From assembly GCA_945861865.1 (NCBI GenBank), contig CAMAWN010000022.1, positions 1 through 45,437 on the forward strand: 45,437 bases of DNA. The letters run 5' to 3'. The stretch's first letter is position 1; every line of letters starts with the position of its first letter. Made by a program: the position numbers and the translations under genes. Under the pieces are notes generated by a model. It was not told where the DNA came from, ran no database searches, and saw only the letters and a program-made list of their open reading frames with translations. Origin of the DNA: Candidatus Kuenenia stuttgartensis. GTDB lineage: Bacteria > Planctomycetota > Planctomycetia > Planctomycetales > Planctomycetaceae. Shown here in pieces: positions 1 through 8,456 of the stretch.

Positions 1-201
1 GGGAGACTACCGTCGCAGTTTTTTTAGGAAAGGCCGATTCTTCGGAATTTAGGAAATGCTCAGGTTTTGGGTATTTTGCCTGTCATCGCAGCGCAATGTG
101 CGCCGGTACGGAGGTGTTTGATATCTCGGAGTGAGTCGTCGATTCGGAAGTCGATCGCGGAGCATTTTGAGGAACTTCTCGATCCGCGGTCGGAGGGGAA
201 C
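1..201. other. No gene recognised at left edge
   Basis: No convincing coding sequence is visible. On the minus strand this is where the C-terminal tail of the neighbouring IS630-type transposase would lie, but no transposase-like residues can be read in any frame. I could not find a terminal inverted repeat. Confidence 0.4.
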
Positions 202-613
202 TCAAACGGCCATCGCCGCGAAGATCGTGGAGGACTCGCTGCGGACCAGCCACTTGAGTTTGGCGAAGACCAGTTCGATGGGGTTCAGGTTCGGACTGTA
301 CGGTGGCAGGTAGAGCACTCGCGCACCGACCGCCGCAACCGCTTCGCGGACGCCAGCGACCTTGTGCGCGGAGAGGTTGTCCATCACCACGAGGTTTCCT
401 TCAGACAGCGTGGGCGAGAGGATCTCGCACGTCGGCCAGGAACACCTCACCGTTGATCGGACCATCGACCACCAGCGGTGCGGTCAGCCCCGAACAGCGC
501 AGTGCCGCGAGGAACGTGGTCGTCGTCCAATGACCGTGCGGGACTTTGGCAATCAACCGTTCGCCACGCCGCGCTCGCGAGCAACTTACCACTGCCTCCA
601 CCCTCGAATCCAC
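202..613 (-). pseudogene. IS630-family transposase remnant (frameshifted, truncated)
   Basis: This is a broken DDE transposase of the IS630 type. The upstream half (about 613-436) reads RGERL, then HGHWTTTTF and DGPINGEVF, as in the middle of the DDE domain. The downstream half lies in another frame (about 445-202) and reads VVMDNLSAHK and LPPYSPNLNPIE, the block holding the second Asp and the final Glu. The two halves join near 436-440 by a frameshift. The N-terminal helix-turn-helix is absent, because the neighbouring Rieske gene ends only 43 bases away. The C-terminus stops early after FAAMAV. IS630 elements can use programmed frameshifting, but the missing N-terminus and lack of recognisable ends argue for a dead fragment. 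Confidence 0.8.
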
Positions 614-655
614 ACGCCGGATCGAGGGACAGGAACGAACTGGATTCCGGAGAAT

Positions 656-1705
656 TCAGCTACACCAGTGCAAAGTGGTCTGCGGGACCGGGTTGTTGAA
701 GGGGCGGTTCTCGGCGCGGGACTGTTTCAGTTCTTTTTTCAATTGGTGATACCAACGGGCCGGCTTGTCGGCGTCGTTGATGAGGATCAGTTGCGGGTCT
801 TCGTTCAGACCTTGCTGCTGCTTGTCGATGACGTCTCGGTCTTGCTCGATGAATTGGCGGACGAACGGACGAATGAGGGGACGAGCCAGCGTCAGCCAGG
901 GGATCGTCCAGTAAAAGATTTGATGCAGCTCGACTTGGCTGTCGGTCAGCGGCGTCAGCGTGGTCAGGCCGACGATTCGGTGTTTTCCGGCGATGATGTG
1001 TTCGATCCGCGTGCTGGGCAGTTCGAAGCGAATTTCGGTCGAGACATTGCCGAACAGTTTGTACGCCTTGGAATTCGACGACGGGCGGTGCCGCAGCATC
1101 GTGAAACCCCAATGCGACGGCGTGAACTCTTTGGACTTTTGGTGCATCGACTTTTGCGATCGCCACCACCACGACCGATGCACGAACGGGCCGTGAGCCG
1201 GGTCCATCAAACCGACGACGGCGTGGTCGATCGAGCATGGAAACAGGCTGCGTTCCACCAGACGCAGATGTGAGGCATCGACATCCGGAATCACGGGAAT
1301 CACCGGCAGCGGATCGGGCAGCGAAAGTTCGTCCTCGGCCATGAAGACCCAGACGTTGCCTTGGACTTCGCGGCACGGGAAACGATGCACGAGCACTCGG
1401 TCGAGGTCAAACTTCTGCGTCGGCAGCAGCGACGGAATGTGAGTGCAGGCTCCCGCGCAGTTGAATCGCCAGCCGTGATAACAGCACTCGATCTCGCGGC
1501 CATCGAAGCGTCCGTGGCTGAGCGGAATGCCGCGATGCGGACAGATGTCGCGCATCGCAAAGACCTCGCCGTTGGTGTCTCGGCCCAGCAGCACCGATTG
1601 GCCCAACAGCATCTTGCCAAGGGTTTGTCCACGTTTGAGCTGCTGACCCGGAATCACCAGATACCAAACGTCTCGCAGAATCTCCGACTCCAATGCCGAG
1701 CTCAT
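656..1705 (-). CDS. Rieske [2Fe-2S] aromatic-ring oxygenase, alpha-subunit type
   Basis: The product is a 349-residue cytoplasmic Rieske-type non-haem iron oxygenase. The N-terminal domain has the cluster motif CPH (about residues 53-55) and, further on, CCYHGW, giving C-x-H and C-x2-H. A mononuclear iron site follows as DPAHGPFVH (D-x2-H-x4-H). The layout resembles the pheophorbide a oxygenase/vanillate demethylase group; the substrate cannot be told. The ATG at 1705 has an AAAGGA site eight bases upstream. The reductase partner is not encoded nearby. The C-terminal residues look complete (NPVPQTTLHW), so the adjacent IS remnant does not appear to have truncated the gene. It is divergent from the DUF1501 gene across about 250 bases. 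Confidence 0.85.
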   Translation of the reverse strand: MSSALESEILRDVWYLVIPGQQLKRGQTLGKMLLGQSVLLGRDTNGEVFAMRDICPHRGIPLSHGRFDGREIECCYHGWRFNCAGACTHIPSLLPTQKFDLDRVLVHRFPCREVQGNVWVFMAEDELSLPDPLPVIPVIPDVDASHLRLVERSLFPCSIDHAVVGLMDPAHGPFVHRSWWWRSQKSMHQKSKEFTPSHWGFTMLRHRPSSNSKAYKLFGNVSTEIRFELPSTRIEHIIAGKHRIVGLTTLTPLTDSQVELHQIFYWTIPWLTLARPLIRPFVRQFIEQDRDVIDKQQQGLNEDPQLILINDADKPARWYHQLKKELKQSRAENRPFNNPVPQTTLHWCS

Positions 1706-1956
1706 GCAAGCATCCTTTGCCAGTCCTTATGCCGCGACGACCGAAAGTCCTCGCCGCGGCGATCCGTCGTGGCGATTATGCCGAGTCGTCTCGTGTCCGT
1801 CGATTCGCTCGCGGTGGACCCCTCGCCGTGAAACCTCGGTTGACGGCGGGAGCGTTTGTCGGTTGGATGTCGGCGGCAGCGTCCTCACGGAGTCGCTGCT
1901 CCGCCAAATTTCTGCCGACTCCCGCCCTCGATCGCTCATCATCCTGGAGGCTGCAC

Positions 1957-3357
1957 ATGGCCACACACGAACCGCTCTTCTGTCCGGGACCGATGGGCCG
2001 CCGCAATTTCTTGCGAGCAGGGTTTCTGGGAATGTCAGGTTTGGGCTTGAGCGTGTGGTCGCGGCTGCACGCGATCGCAGCCGAAAACGTGCGACCGAGT
2101 ACTGAGACGTCTTGCATCTTCGTCTATTTGCATGGCGGGCCGAGCCATCTCGAAATGTATGACTTGAAGCCTGAGGCTCCCGACGAAATTCGTGGGCCGT
2201 TCAAACCGGTCTCGACCAACGTGCCGGGCCTGGAGCTCTGCGAGCTGTTGCCGCAGCACGCCCGCGTGGCAGACAAGTTCACTCTGATTCGGTCATGCAG
2301 TCACGATTGCGTTTGTCACGACGACGGAGCACAGATCATGTTGTCCGGCCGGCGAACTCCGTTTGTGAGGCAGCCGGGATTTACCATTCCCAATCAGTTC
2401 CCCGACGCGGGAGCGATCTACAAACGAGTCAAGCCAAACGGTCGCGGCGGCTTGCCCAGCTATGTGGCGGTGCCGCATCGCCAGGGGTTCGCGGGGCCGG
2501 GCTACTTCGGCTCGAAGTACGAGCCGTTCCAGGTGCAAGCGAACCCGAACAGTCCGACGTTTCAGGTGCCGAACATCACTCTGCCCGCCGAACGTCTCGA
2601 CCTGATGCAGAACCGCTTGGCGCTGATGCGTGGCTTCGACCGCATTCGCCGCGAAGTGGATGGTCGCGGCAACATGGAGGCGATGGACAGTTACCATCAA
2701 GAGGCCGTGCGGTTGCTGACCGGTGATGCGGCACGTAGCGCCTTCGATCTCAGCCGCGTCGATCCGCGCGAGCGTGATCGATACGGTCGCAGCCAGTTCG
2801 GTCAGAGTTTGTTTCTGGCTCGGCGGCTGGTGGAGGCGGGAGTCGGTTTCATTCATGTCGAAGGCGCGACCTTCGGCGATGTCGGCGTCCGTGACTCCGG
2901 CAGTTGGGACGATCACGCCGTCAACGCGCACCTCTTCGAGGCGATGCAGCAGCGGTTGCCGTGGTTCGATCAAGGTGTCTCCGCACTGGTGCAAGATATT
3001 TACGAGCGCGGTCTCGACAATCGCGTGCTGCTGATCGTCACGGGCGAGTTCGGCCGGACTCCACGCATCAACCGTCAGGTCGGCACGAGCAGCGGCGTGA
3101 TGCAACCGGGGCGCGATCACTGGCCATCGGCGATGTCGATTCTGGTTTCCGGTGGCGGGATGCCGATGGGACAAGTCATCGGCTCGACAACCGCGAAGGG
3201 TGAAACCCCGAAGGATCGGCCGCTGCGTCCGAGTGACCTGATGGCCACCGTTTTCAGCTTCGTCGACATTGACCAACACCGCGAGTTCCTCGATCACACC
3301 GGCCGGCCTTTGCCGATCTTGGCAGATGGCGAACCAATCCGCGAACTGGTCGGCTAA
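1957..3357 (+). CDS. DUF1501 (sulfatase-like) exported protein
   Basis: The product has 466 residues and belongs to the DUF1501 family, which is expanded in planctomycetes and related to the alkaline phosphatase/sulfatase fold; its substrate is unknown. A Tat-like leader is seen near the start (GRRNFLRAGF followed by a hydrophobic stretch and an AIAAE cleavage-like site), so it should be exported. Family motifs include FVYLHGGPSHLEMYD near the N-terminus, VTGEFGRTPRIN, and GRDHWPSAMSILVSGGG towards the end. The reading frame is open from 1693, but the ATG at 1957 is chosen because a CTGGAGG ribosome site lies at 1944-1950 and the leader begins there. In planctomycetes such genes often pair with DUF1549/DUF1553 cytochrome-like proteins; none is present here. 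Confidence 0.9.
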   Translation: MATHEPLFCPGPMGRRNFLRAGFLGMSGLGLSVWSRLHAIAAENVRPSTETSCIFVYLHGGPSHLEMYDLKPEAPDEIRGPFKPVSTNVPGLELCELLPQHARVADKFTLIRSCSHDCVCHDDGAQIMLSGRRTPFVRQPGFTIPNQFPDAGAIYKRVKPNGRGGLPSYVAVPHRQGFAGPGYFGSKYEPFQVQANPNSPTFQVPNITLPAERLDLMQNRLALMRGFDRIRREVDGRGNMEAMDSYHQEAVRLLTGDAARSAFDLSRVDPRERDRYGRSQFGQSLFLARRLVEAGVGFIHVEGATFGDVGVRDSGSWDDHAVNAHLFEAMQQRLPWFDQGVSALVQDIYERGLDNRVLLIVTGEFGRTPRINRQVGTSSGVMQPGRDHWPSAMSILVSGGGMPMGQVIGSTTAKGETPKDRPLRPSDLMATVFSFVDIDQHREFLDHTGRPLPILADGEPIRELVG

Positions 3358-3379
3358 CCAGCGAAAGACCGCTGGCAAC

Positions 3380-4099
3380 TCACGGCAAATTCCACCAGTG
3401 TGGCCATTCGGACCAGCCCCGAAAGTAGGCGTGCAGTTCACCCAGCAAAGGGAACAGCAACCACCAGACCGATCGGCGCACTTCCTCACGCATGGGGTGC
3501 GCAATGATGGGCAGCGATGGCGAGTAAATCGTCCCCATGCGCGGTAGCCAGCGCGGGATGCTCTCGCAGTACTTCGAGTATTCGGTCCCAAAGTGATATC
3601 GCAAGAGACGCTCTTCGAGAGGCACCACGGCAACACAGTAATACGCAATCACGATCCCTGCGGCGACAGCGAACGTCGGGCTTTTCAGAAAGCAGGCCAG
3701 CGAGAGAATCATCAGGAACGTGCCGATGTACAGCGGATTGCGAGAGAGGCTGTACGGGCCGGAGCAGACGACCTCACCGGCTTTTCTTCCGCCGATAAAT
3801 CGAGTCGCCCAAAATCGCAGACTCATTCCGCCAAAGAACATCAACCAGCCGCAGTAGTCCGCGAAAATTGCCGCCAACGTTCCCGATTGGACAAACGGTG
3901 GCGAGAACCCCGCTCCAATCCAAGCGACCAGCAGCACAACCAAAGTGACAATCATCCGCCAGCGATAGGTGAAGGCCCGATTGAGCGGTCCAGGATCGGA
4001 CGCCTTCGAAGCCATGTCGTTGGCAGGCAGTTCAGCCGCAGGACAATCATTGTCTTCAAGCTTCAACGTGTTCGCAGTGACGGCATCTGTGGTTTTCAT
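3380..4099 (-). CDS. ICMT-like/phospholipid N-methyltransferase-type membrane methyltransferase
   Basis: The product is a 239-residue polytopic membrane protein of the isoprenylcysteine carboxyl methyltransferase-like superfamily. The diagnostic block is in the second half: GPYSLSRNPLYIGTFLM, then VVPLEERLLRYHFGTEYSKY, where the Asn-Pro and the Glu-Glu/Arg residues form the cofactor pocket in this family. About four hydrophobic segments are seen. Bacterial members methylate varied lipids or small molecules, and the substrate here cannot be predicted. A tail of about 60 residues follows the conserved core and ends with another hydrophobic stretch. The ATG at 4099 is preferred over a TTG one codon earlier. 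The gene converges on the DUF1501 gene with only 22 bases between stops. Confidence 0.8.
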   Translation of the reverse strand: MKTTDAVTANTLKLEDNDCPAAELPANDMASKASDPGPLNRAFTYRWRMIVTLVVLLVAWIGAGFSPPFVQSGTLAAIFADYCGWLMFFGGMSLRFWATRFIGGRKAGEVVCSGPYSLSRNPLYIGTFLMILSLACFLKSPTFAVAAGIVIAYYCVAVVPLEERLLRYHFGTEYSKYCESIPRWLPRMGTIYSPSLPIIAHPMREEVRRSVWWLLFPLLGELHAYFRGWSEWPHWWNLP

Positions 4100-4236
4100 C
4101 AAGAAAGAATGACGACGAGCGGCCTGACTCGCAAGGTCCGATCCACGATGATGAGCAAAGCCTCATAAATCACTCCGACGGCTTAGTTGGTACTCGCCAA
4201 GTCCCGCGCGATACTGCTTACGACGGGAGCGTGTGA

Positions 4237-4368
4237 GTGCTGATCGTACGGATTTTGGTCGTCGAAAATCCGCCCAAGTTGCGGTGCCGATTGGCAGGCA
4301 GAACTCACGTCGAACACGCGCACGTTGCCGGGACTCGGCGAATCTCGAGTTCTCCGCAAAGCGATTGA
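4237..4368 (+). pseudogene. Possible response-regulator receiver remnant (cusR-like start)
   Basis: A 43-codon frame begins V-L-I-V-R and continues RILVVENPPKL. This is very close to the usual start of OmpR-type receivers (RILVVEDEPKL), with Asn in place of the acidic residue. The similarity fades after about 12 residues and the frame ends at a TGA. Just downstream, in another frame, is the end of a sensor kinase, so a deleted regulator/sensor pair is a reasonable reading. The match is short and could be chance. Confidence 0.3.
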
Positions 4369-4666
4369 GTCGCCGCACGGGCCGCTGTTGCTCCACATCG
4401 GCATTCCTGCGAGAGGCACAGCGCTCGTTGCTGAGCACGCTGGGCTTGGTGGTTCCGTTGACACCGGCTGCGGCATTCCAACCGAATACCTGCCGAGAAT
4501 CTTCGATCGCCTCTATCGCGCGAATGCGGCCCGCTCATCACCGGATGGTTCCGGTCTGGGCTTGGCGATCTGTCGAGCCATCGTTCAGGCACACCACGGC
4601 TGGATCGAATTGCAAAGCACGCTTGGTGAAGGCACGACGATCATCGCCTCATTGCCGACCTTGTGA
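4325..4666 (+). pseudogene. Sensor histidine kinase C-terminal remnant (cusS-like)
   Basis: From about 4457 the frame reads DTGCGIP, LPRIFDRLYRANAARS, DGSGLGLAICRAIVQAHHG and LGEGTTI. These are the G1, F and G2 boxes of a histidine-kinase ATP-binding domain, in the style of heavy-metal sensors of the CusS/CopS group. The first 44 codons are not kinase-like, and the N box, DHp helix with its phospho-accepting His, membrane segments and sensor domain are all missing. It lies 180 bases upstream of the TolC-type gene of the efflux locus, the usual place for a CusRS-type regulator. I read it as a decayed sensor gene; an independent small protein is unlikely. Confidence 0.7.
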
Positions 4667-4846
4667 CATCGACTTGGCAATTTGGGTGGTCTCTTTCGCC
4701 AAATCCGGGAATGCTGAAAAGTCCGGCCGTTCGGGGCCGATGCTGAGGACAGGTCGTTCTCGACCGAACTGGCCGAATCGCTAACCCGCCAGCCCGTCAC
4801 GATGCCACCGGAGTCAGGTCAGCGAACGTCTGCACCGGAGGCCGTC

Positions 4847-6319
4847 ATGTTGTTTGCTCGCATCCTCAGCGTGGCAGTTGTGCTGACCCTGGTGTCGGCC
4901 GGTTGTCGCACACCAAACGTGGGGCAGGTTTCCAACCTGCCCGCGCCGCGCTCGACGGCCGCGTTGCGCACGTTCCATAACAAAAGCCGGCAGGTTGAAA
5001 ACCTGCCCCACGTCGTGACGGCATCCTTCGAGAAAACGCCGGAACAAACACTCGTCAACGATGTCGATGACCTGTTCTCCGGACGCGACGAATTGCCGCT
5101 CGATGAATTGGTCGCGGCCGTGAAGGCGCGCAATCCCTCGTTGCAGGCGGCGCTGGCGTCGTGGAATGCGACGGCGAACAAGTACCCGCAGGCGATCGCG
5201 CTCGATGACCCGATGTTTCAGTCGATGTACGCGCCCGCCACATGGAGTTCGGCGTCCAAAGTGCAAGCGTCGCACTACTTCGGAATCGCCCAGAAGATCC
5301 CCTGGTCCGGCAAGCGCGAATTGCGAGGCAATCAAGCGAATTGGGAGGCGGTCGCGGCGTCGTTTGATGTCGGCGAGGCCCAGTTGCGAATCACCGAAGC
5401 GGCACGCATGGCCTTCTTCGATTACTACCTCAATCAGCGTGAGCTGGAGTTGAACGCCAGCAGCCGTGAGGCTCTCAGCCGATTTCGCGACGTCGCGCGA
5501 TCGAAGTACGAGGCCAATCAAGTCACGCAGCAGGATGTGCTACAAGCGGACGTCGAGCTGGCTCAGTTCGAGCAACGGCAGATCGAATTGGACCAAGACC
5601 AAATCGTCGCGGTCGCGCGGATCAACACGCTGCTGCACCGCCGCCCCGATCATCCGTTGCCGGTGCCACCGCAGAAGCTGTCCGTCATGGAAGAACTCCC
5701 ACCCGTTGAAGGGTTGCGCGAGTGGGCGGTCGGAAATCGTCCGGAACTGCAAGCGCTGGCCGCTCGCGTGCAGTCCGAGCAGTCCGCCGCCGCGCTGGCG
5801 TGCAAAGAGTTCTATCCCGACTTCGAGGTCATGGGCCGCTATGACCGCTTCTGGACTGACGCCGTTCAACAACCGCAGATCGGCCTGAACATGAACGTGC
5901 CGCTCAATCAATCGAAGCGTCACGCGGCTGTGCAAGAGGCGTTGTGGCGAGTTCACAAGATGCAGGCCGACTACGACCTCGCCATCGACACGATTCGGGG
6001 CGAAGTGCATTCTGCGTACGCTCGCGTGCATGGCAGCCGCCGCAAGATCGAAGTCTTCGAGTCCAAAATCCTGCCAGCCGCGCAAGACAATCTGCGCGCG
6101 GCACAATCCGGCTACGAAGCGGGAACGGTCGATTTTCTCCGCTTGATCGAGGCCCAACGGCAAATTCTCGACCTGCGCGAGAAATATCAAATGGCCATCT
6201 CCGACTTCCATCGCCGCGCGGCCGAGCTTTCCAGAGCCGTCGGCCAAGACGTGCTCGGCCAAGATCGTCCCGCGTCGGCTCCTGCCGTCGAACTGCCAGA
6301 GCCAGCCCGTGCTGAATAA
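4847..6319 (+). CDS. TolC-family outer-membrane efflux lipoprotein (CusC/CzcC type)
   Basis: This 490-residue protein is the probable outer-membrane channel of a tripartite metal-efflux pump. It has a lipoprotein signal whose lipobox Cys is residue 20 (LVSAGC). Two outer-membrane-efflux repeats follow, with typical helical text such as QAALASWNA, AQKIPWSGKRELR, EANQVTQQDVLQADVEL and YEAGTVDFLRLIEAQRQIL. The frame is open from 4802, but the ATG at 4847 follows a CCGGAGG site at 4835-4841 and starts the signal peptide. Residues 25-55, directly behind the lipobox, are encoded by a palindromic repeat pair (VGQVSNLP and RQVENLPH) and are probably a non-functional linker. Adaptor and pump genes follow 2.7 kb downstream, beyond an opposite-strand gene. 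Confidence 0.9.
   Translation: MLFARILSVAVVLTLVSAGCRTPNVGQVSNLPAPRSTAALRTFHNKSRQVENLPHVVTASFEKTPEQTLVNDVDDLFSGRDELPLDELVAAVKARNPSLQAALASWNATANKYPQAIALDDPMFQSMYAPATWSSASKVQASHYFGIAQKIPWSGKRELRGNQANWEAVAASFDVGEAQLRITEAARMAFFDYYLNQRELELNASSREALSRFRDVARSKYEANQVTQQDVLQADVELAQFEQRQIELDQDQIVAVARINTLLHRRPDHPLPVPPQKLSVMEELPPVEGLREWAVGNRPELQALAARVQSEQSAAALACKEFYPDFEVMGRYDRFWTDAVQQPQIGLNMNVPLNQSKRHAAVQEALWRVHKMQADYDLAIDTIRGEVHSAYARVHGSRRKIEVFESKILPAAQDNLRAAQSGYEAGTVDFLRLIEAQRQILDLREKYQMAISDFHRRAAELSRAVGQDVLGQDRPASAPAVELPEPARAE
4919..5011. repeat. Palindromic repeat pair inside the TolC-type gene
   Basis: Two 23-base arms, 4919-4941 and 4989-5011, face each other and match at 22 of 23 positions after reverse complementing. 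Each arm is itself a near palindrome, GGCAGGTT...AACCTGCC. The intervening 47 bases show no feature. The whole unit is in frame, adding about 31 codons after the lipobox. A further single copy is at 35506-35530. Confidence 0.85.
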
Positions 6320-6332
6320 GGCGTGGACTGAA

Positions 6333-7283
6333 TCAATCCGTCAACAATCCGGGACGAGCGACACCACTGTCAGAACGAGGTTCATCTTCCGCCAGTTGAA
6401 TGTCGGTGCGTGAGGTCGTCATCCACTGGCGCCACTCGGATTCCAACTCCGTCATGGTGACATCGGAGAACCAGCGTGAAATTGTCACGTTCAAACCTCG
6501 CGATTCGCTCTCGGACACGAAGTGGAGCAGTTCGGATTCCGACAACTTCCGCTCGGTCAGCAAGAACTCGATCAGCGCGGCACTCTGGGCGTAGAACAAG
6601 TCACCCAACCGTTTGTCGCGCGGGACGTAACGCTGGCTCGCGAGTTCCTTCAGCGAGAAGATGCGTCCCTGAGCCGCTACTTGTTCCAGCCAGCGCCGCG
6701 ATTCGTTTCTCCGTGCGACTGGCTCGGACAGGACCGCGATGCCTTCGTCGGCCCAGCGCGGGATTTGGTGTTTGGCGAAATGGTCCGCCAGAACGACATG
6801 CGTCAGTTCGTGAATCAGCAGCTTGTCGAGCCGCTGGGCATTGTCCGCTCGGACATGCAGACGTCGCAACCAAACATTGCCGTCGCCGATTTCGAGATCG
6901 GCAAAGCCCCACGTCTCCATCGGGAAGCGCGTCTGCCGTTGGAACTCCGCGCCGGACGGATACAGAAACAGATCGCACTGCGGAGACCAATCCGACTTCG
7001 CGGTGCCATCCAACCAGCGCCTTTGCAATGACAGCCGAGTCTGTTCACACAGCGGGGCGAGCCGCTCGGCTACGGACGATTGCCCGACGTGATGTATCCG
7101 AAATGACTTCGATTCGACGATCTGCCAGCCCTTGAGTTCCGCTCGGCGGACGCAACCGCAAACGCCCTCGCGGCAGCCGCAAGCCAATTCATCGCCGCGT
7201 AGGTCTGCGCTGAAAGACAGGAAACCGCAGAGGATCAGCAGGGTCGCTGAGAACGCTCGTCGATTTGAAAATCGCTCCAGCAT
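6333..7283 (-). CDS. Secreted gluzincin-like peptidase (peptidase MA-like)
   Basis: The product has 316 residues with an N-terminal signal sequence (hydrophobic segment ending near FSADLRGDE) and so is probably exported. A small Cys cluster follows (ACGCREGVCGC). The catalytic signature of a zinc peptidase is clear: LLIHELTHVVLAD, with HExxH, and about 17 residues later RWADEGIAVL, where the Glu would be the third ligand. This matches the peptidase MA/DUF1570-like group seen in planctomycetes. The ATG at 7283 is chosen over an upstream TTG because the signal peptide starts there. It lies on the opposite strand between the efflux genes and converges on the TolC-type gene (13 bases between stops). 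A role in metal efflux is not indicated. Confidence 0.75.
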   Translation of the reverse strand: MLERFSNRRAFSATLLILCGFLSFSADLRGDELACGCREGVCGCVRRAELKGWQIVESKSFRIHHVGQSSVAERLAPLCEQTRLSLQRRWLDGTAKSDWSPQCDLFLYPSGAEFQRQTRFPMETWGFADLEIGDGNVWLRRLHVRADNAQRLDKLLIHELTHVVLADHFAKHQIPRWADEGIAVLSEPVARRNESRRWLEQVAAQGRIFSLKELASQRYVPRDKRLGDLFYAQSAALIEFLLTERKLSESELLHFVSESESRGLNVTISRWFSDVTMTELESEWRQWMTTSRTDIQLAEDEPRSDSGVARPGLLTD

Positions 7284-7722
7284 CGTCGCATCGGTCCGCC
7301 AAAACTCAAAACAGGACAAGGACGTTGGAGTCGAGAAAGCAACCGCGATGCCAGCCGATTCCGGTCACTGCACCGAAGGCAAGTCATTGGCGTTATTGCC
7401 TCGTGATAACAGAGGTTGCGGCCAACCGAAGGCGGCGAGCGTGTTCCTGGGCTGCCTTGCCAGAATGCAGTTCTGCCCGTGGTCGAGGCATCCAACAGGA
7501 CTCAGCGATCCGGCGTAGGAGCAGCCACAACGTCGTTTTTTCGACCACGTCGAAGCAGATTGAGGATTCTCAGAACCGCTGATTCATGGCTCGGTGAAGT
7601 CGTGGCCGATACCAAATGAATGACGGGACGGTCTTGACAAATTCCTGGATCGCGTGAACCCTGATCCCGTTCCTGGCATCGAAGTTGCCAACTGATTCGT
7701 GGTTCTTACTCGTGGTGGTGTG
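7284..7722. other. Long intergenic region between divergent genes
   Basis: No gene is recognised in these 439 bases, which separate the minus-strand peptidase from the plus-strand Cys-rich protein, so both promoters should lie here. Small open frames present look like chance. A candidate minus-35 TTGACA is at 7634-7639, but the spacing partner (AACCCT) is poor. Confidence 0.5.
7634..7662 (+). promoter_or_regulatory. Weak sigma70-like promoter candidate
   Basis: A perfect TTGACA at 7634-7639 is followed after 17 bases by AACCCT, a poor minus-10. It faces the Cys-rich protein gene at 7723. This is only a pattern match. Confidence 0.15.
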
Positions 7723-8220
7723 ATGAGTCCGATTCGCCAAATCCTCTGGAAGCTGCTTGTGGTGGGGATGATTCCATTCATCCTCGGCGCGGGGCTGCCG
7801 CAGATGGAATGCCGCTGTGCGGCGGCGAGGGGACAACTCTGGTGCGAGTGCTGCTTCCGTAAGTCGGATGAATCACAGTCGACCAAATCACCGCTCAAAG
7901 CCTGCTGCCAACGGCGGCTAGCGTTGCGGAACGAAACGACGTCGGTTGTCGCACGCGAGCCAGTATCCGGCTGCCCGACGTGCCAGCAATTCACGAATCC
8001 GAAAACCGGAAGCTGCTGCTCGCTGAAAAAAGCGGATGCCCCAACGCTCAGCAAGTTGGTGGATGCGCCGGATTTGGGCATCGAACTTGTCTGGCTGCGT
8101 TTGTCGGCCGTTGATCCACAAGCGTTGGTGACGACGAATGCCAGCCATGACGTCCTGTTGCGAGCAAACCTGGTCCCGCCGGTCGATCGGGTCATTGCCT
8201 TCGAGCATCTTCTGATTTAA
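7723..8220 (+). CDS. Secreted/membrane-anchored cysteine-rich protein, unknown function
   Basis: I do not recognise a family for this 165-residue protein. It begins with a hydrophobic segment (about residues 7-25) that looks like a signal peptide or anchor. Eleven cysteines follow within residues 28-105, in clusters ECRC, CECC, ACC, CPTC and SCC; the last 60 residues have none. Such clustering suggests metal binding or several disulphides. It precedes the second Cys-rich gene and the efflux adaptor, so a periplasmic metal-binding role is a reasonable inference. The frame is open from a GTG at 7699; the ATG at 7723 is preferred because the hydrophobic leader follows it. No strong ribosome site is visible. 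Confidence 0.65.
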   Translation: MSPIRQILWKLLVVGMIPFILGAGLPQMECRCAAARGQLWCECCFRKSDESQSTKSPLKACCQRRLALRNETTSVVAREPVSGCPTCQQFTNPKTGSCCSLKKADAPTLSKLVDAPDLGIELVWLRLSAVDPQALVTTNASHDVLLRANLVPPVDRVIAFEHLLI

Positions 8221-8456
8221 CTGCTCGTCCTGTGCGGCGTGGCGTGTAGTGCGCCGCCTCTTGAGAGCGACTCGCGTGTGAGTCGTACTGTTGTCAGTCG
8301 CGCCGCGTGTGTGCGTGGCGTTGGACGAGTGCGTGGTGGACGGTTCGGGCGAATTGGGAGCGGTTCCCCAAGTTGATTCGCCGCCGTTCGAGTTTCATGA
8401 AGACTCCGGGGTCCGCATTCGCGGTGTCGGCGTCTCAATTCTGAAAGGGCTTTGCC

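Noticed and set aside
2293-3648. Antisense open frame (451 codons) over the DUF1501 gene
   Set aside because: Arg/His-rich text, no family resemblance; the plus-strand gene has clear family motifs.
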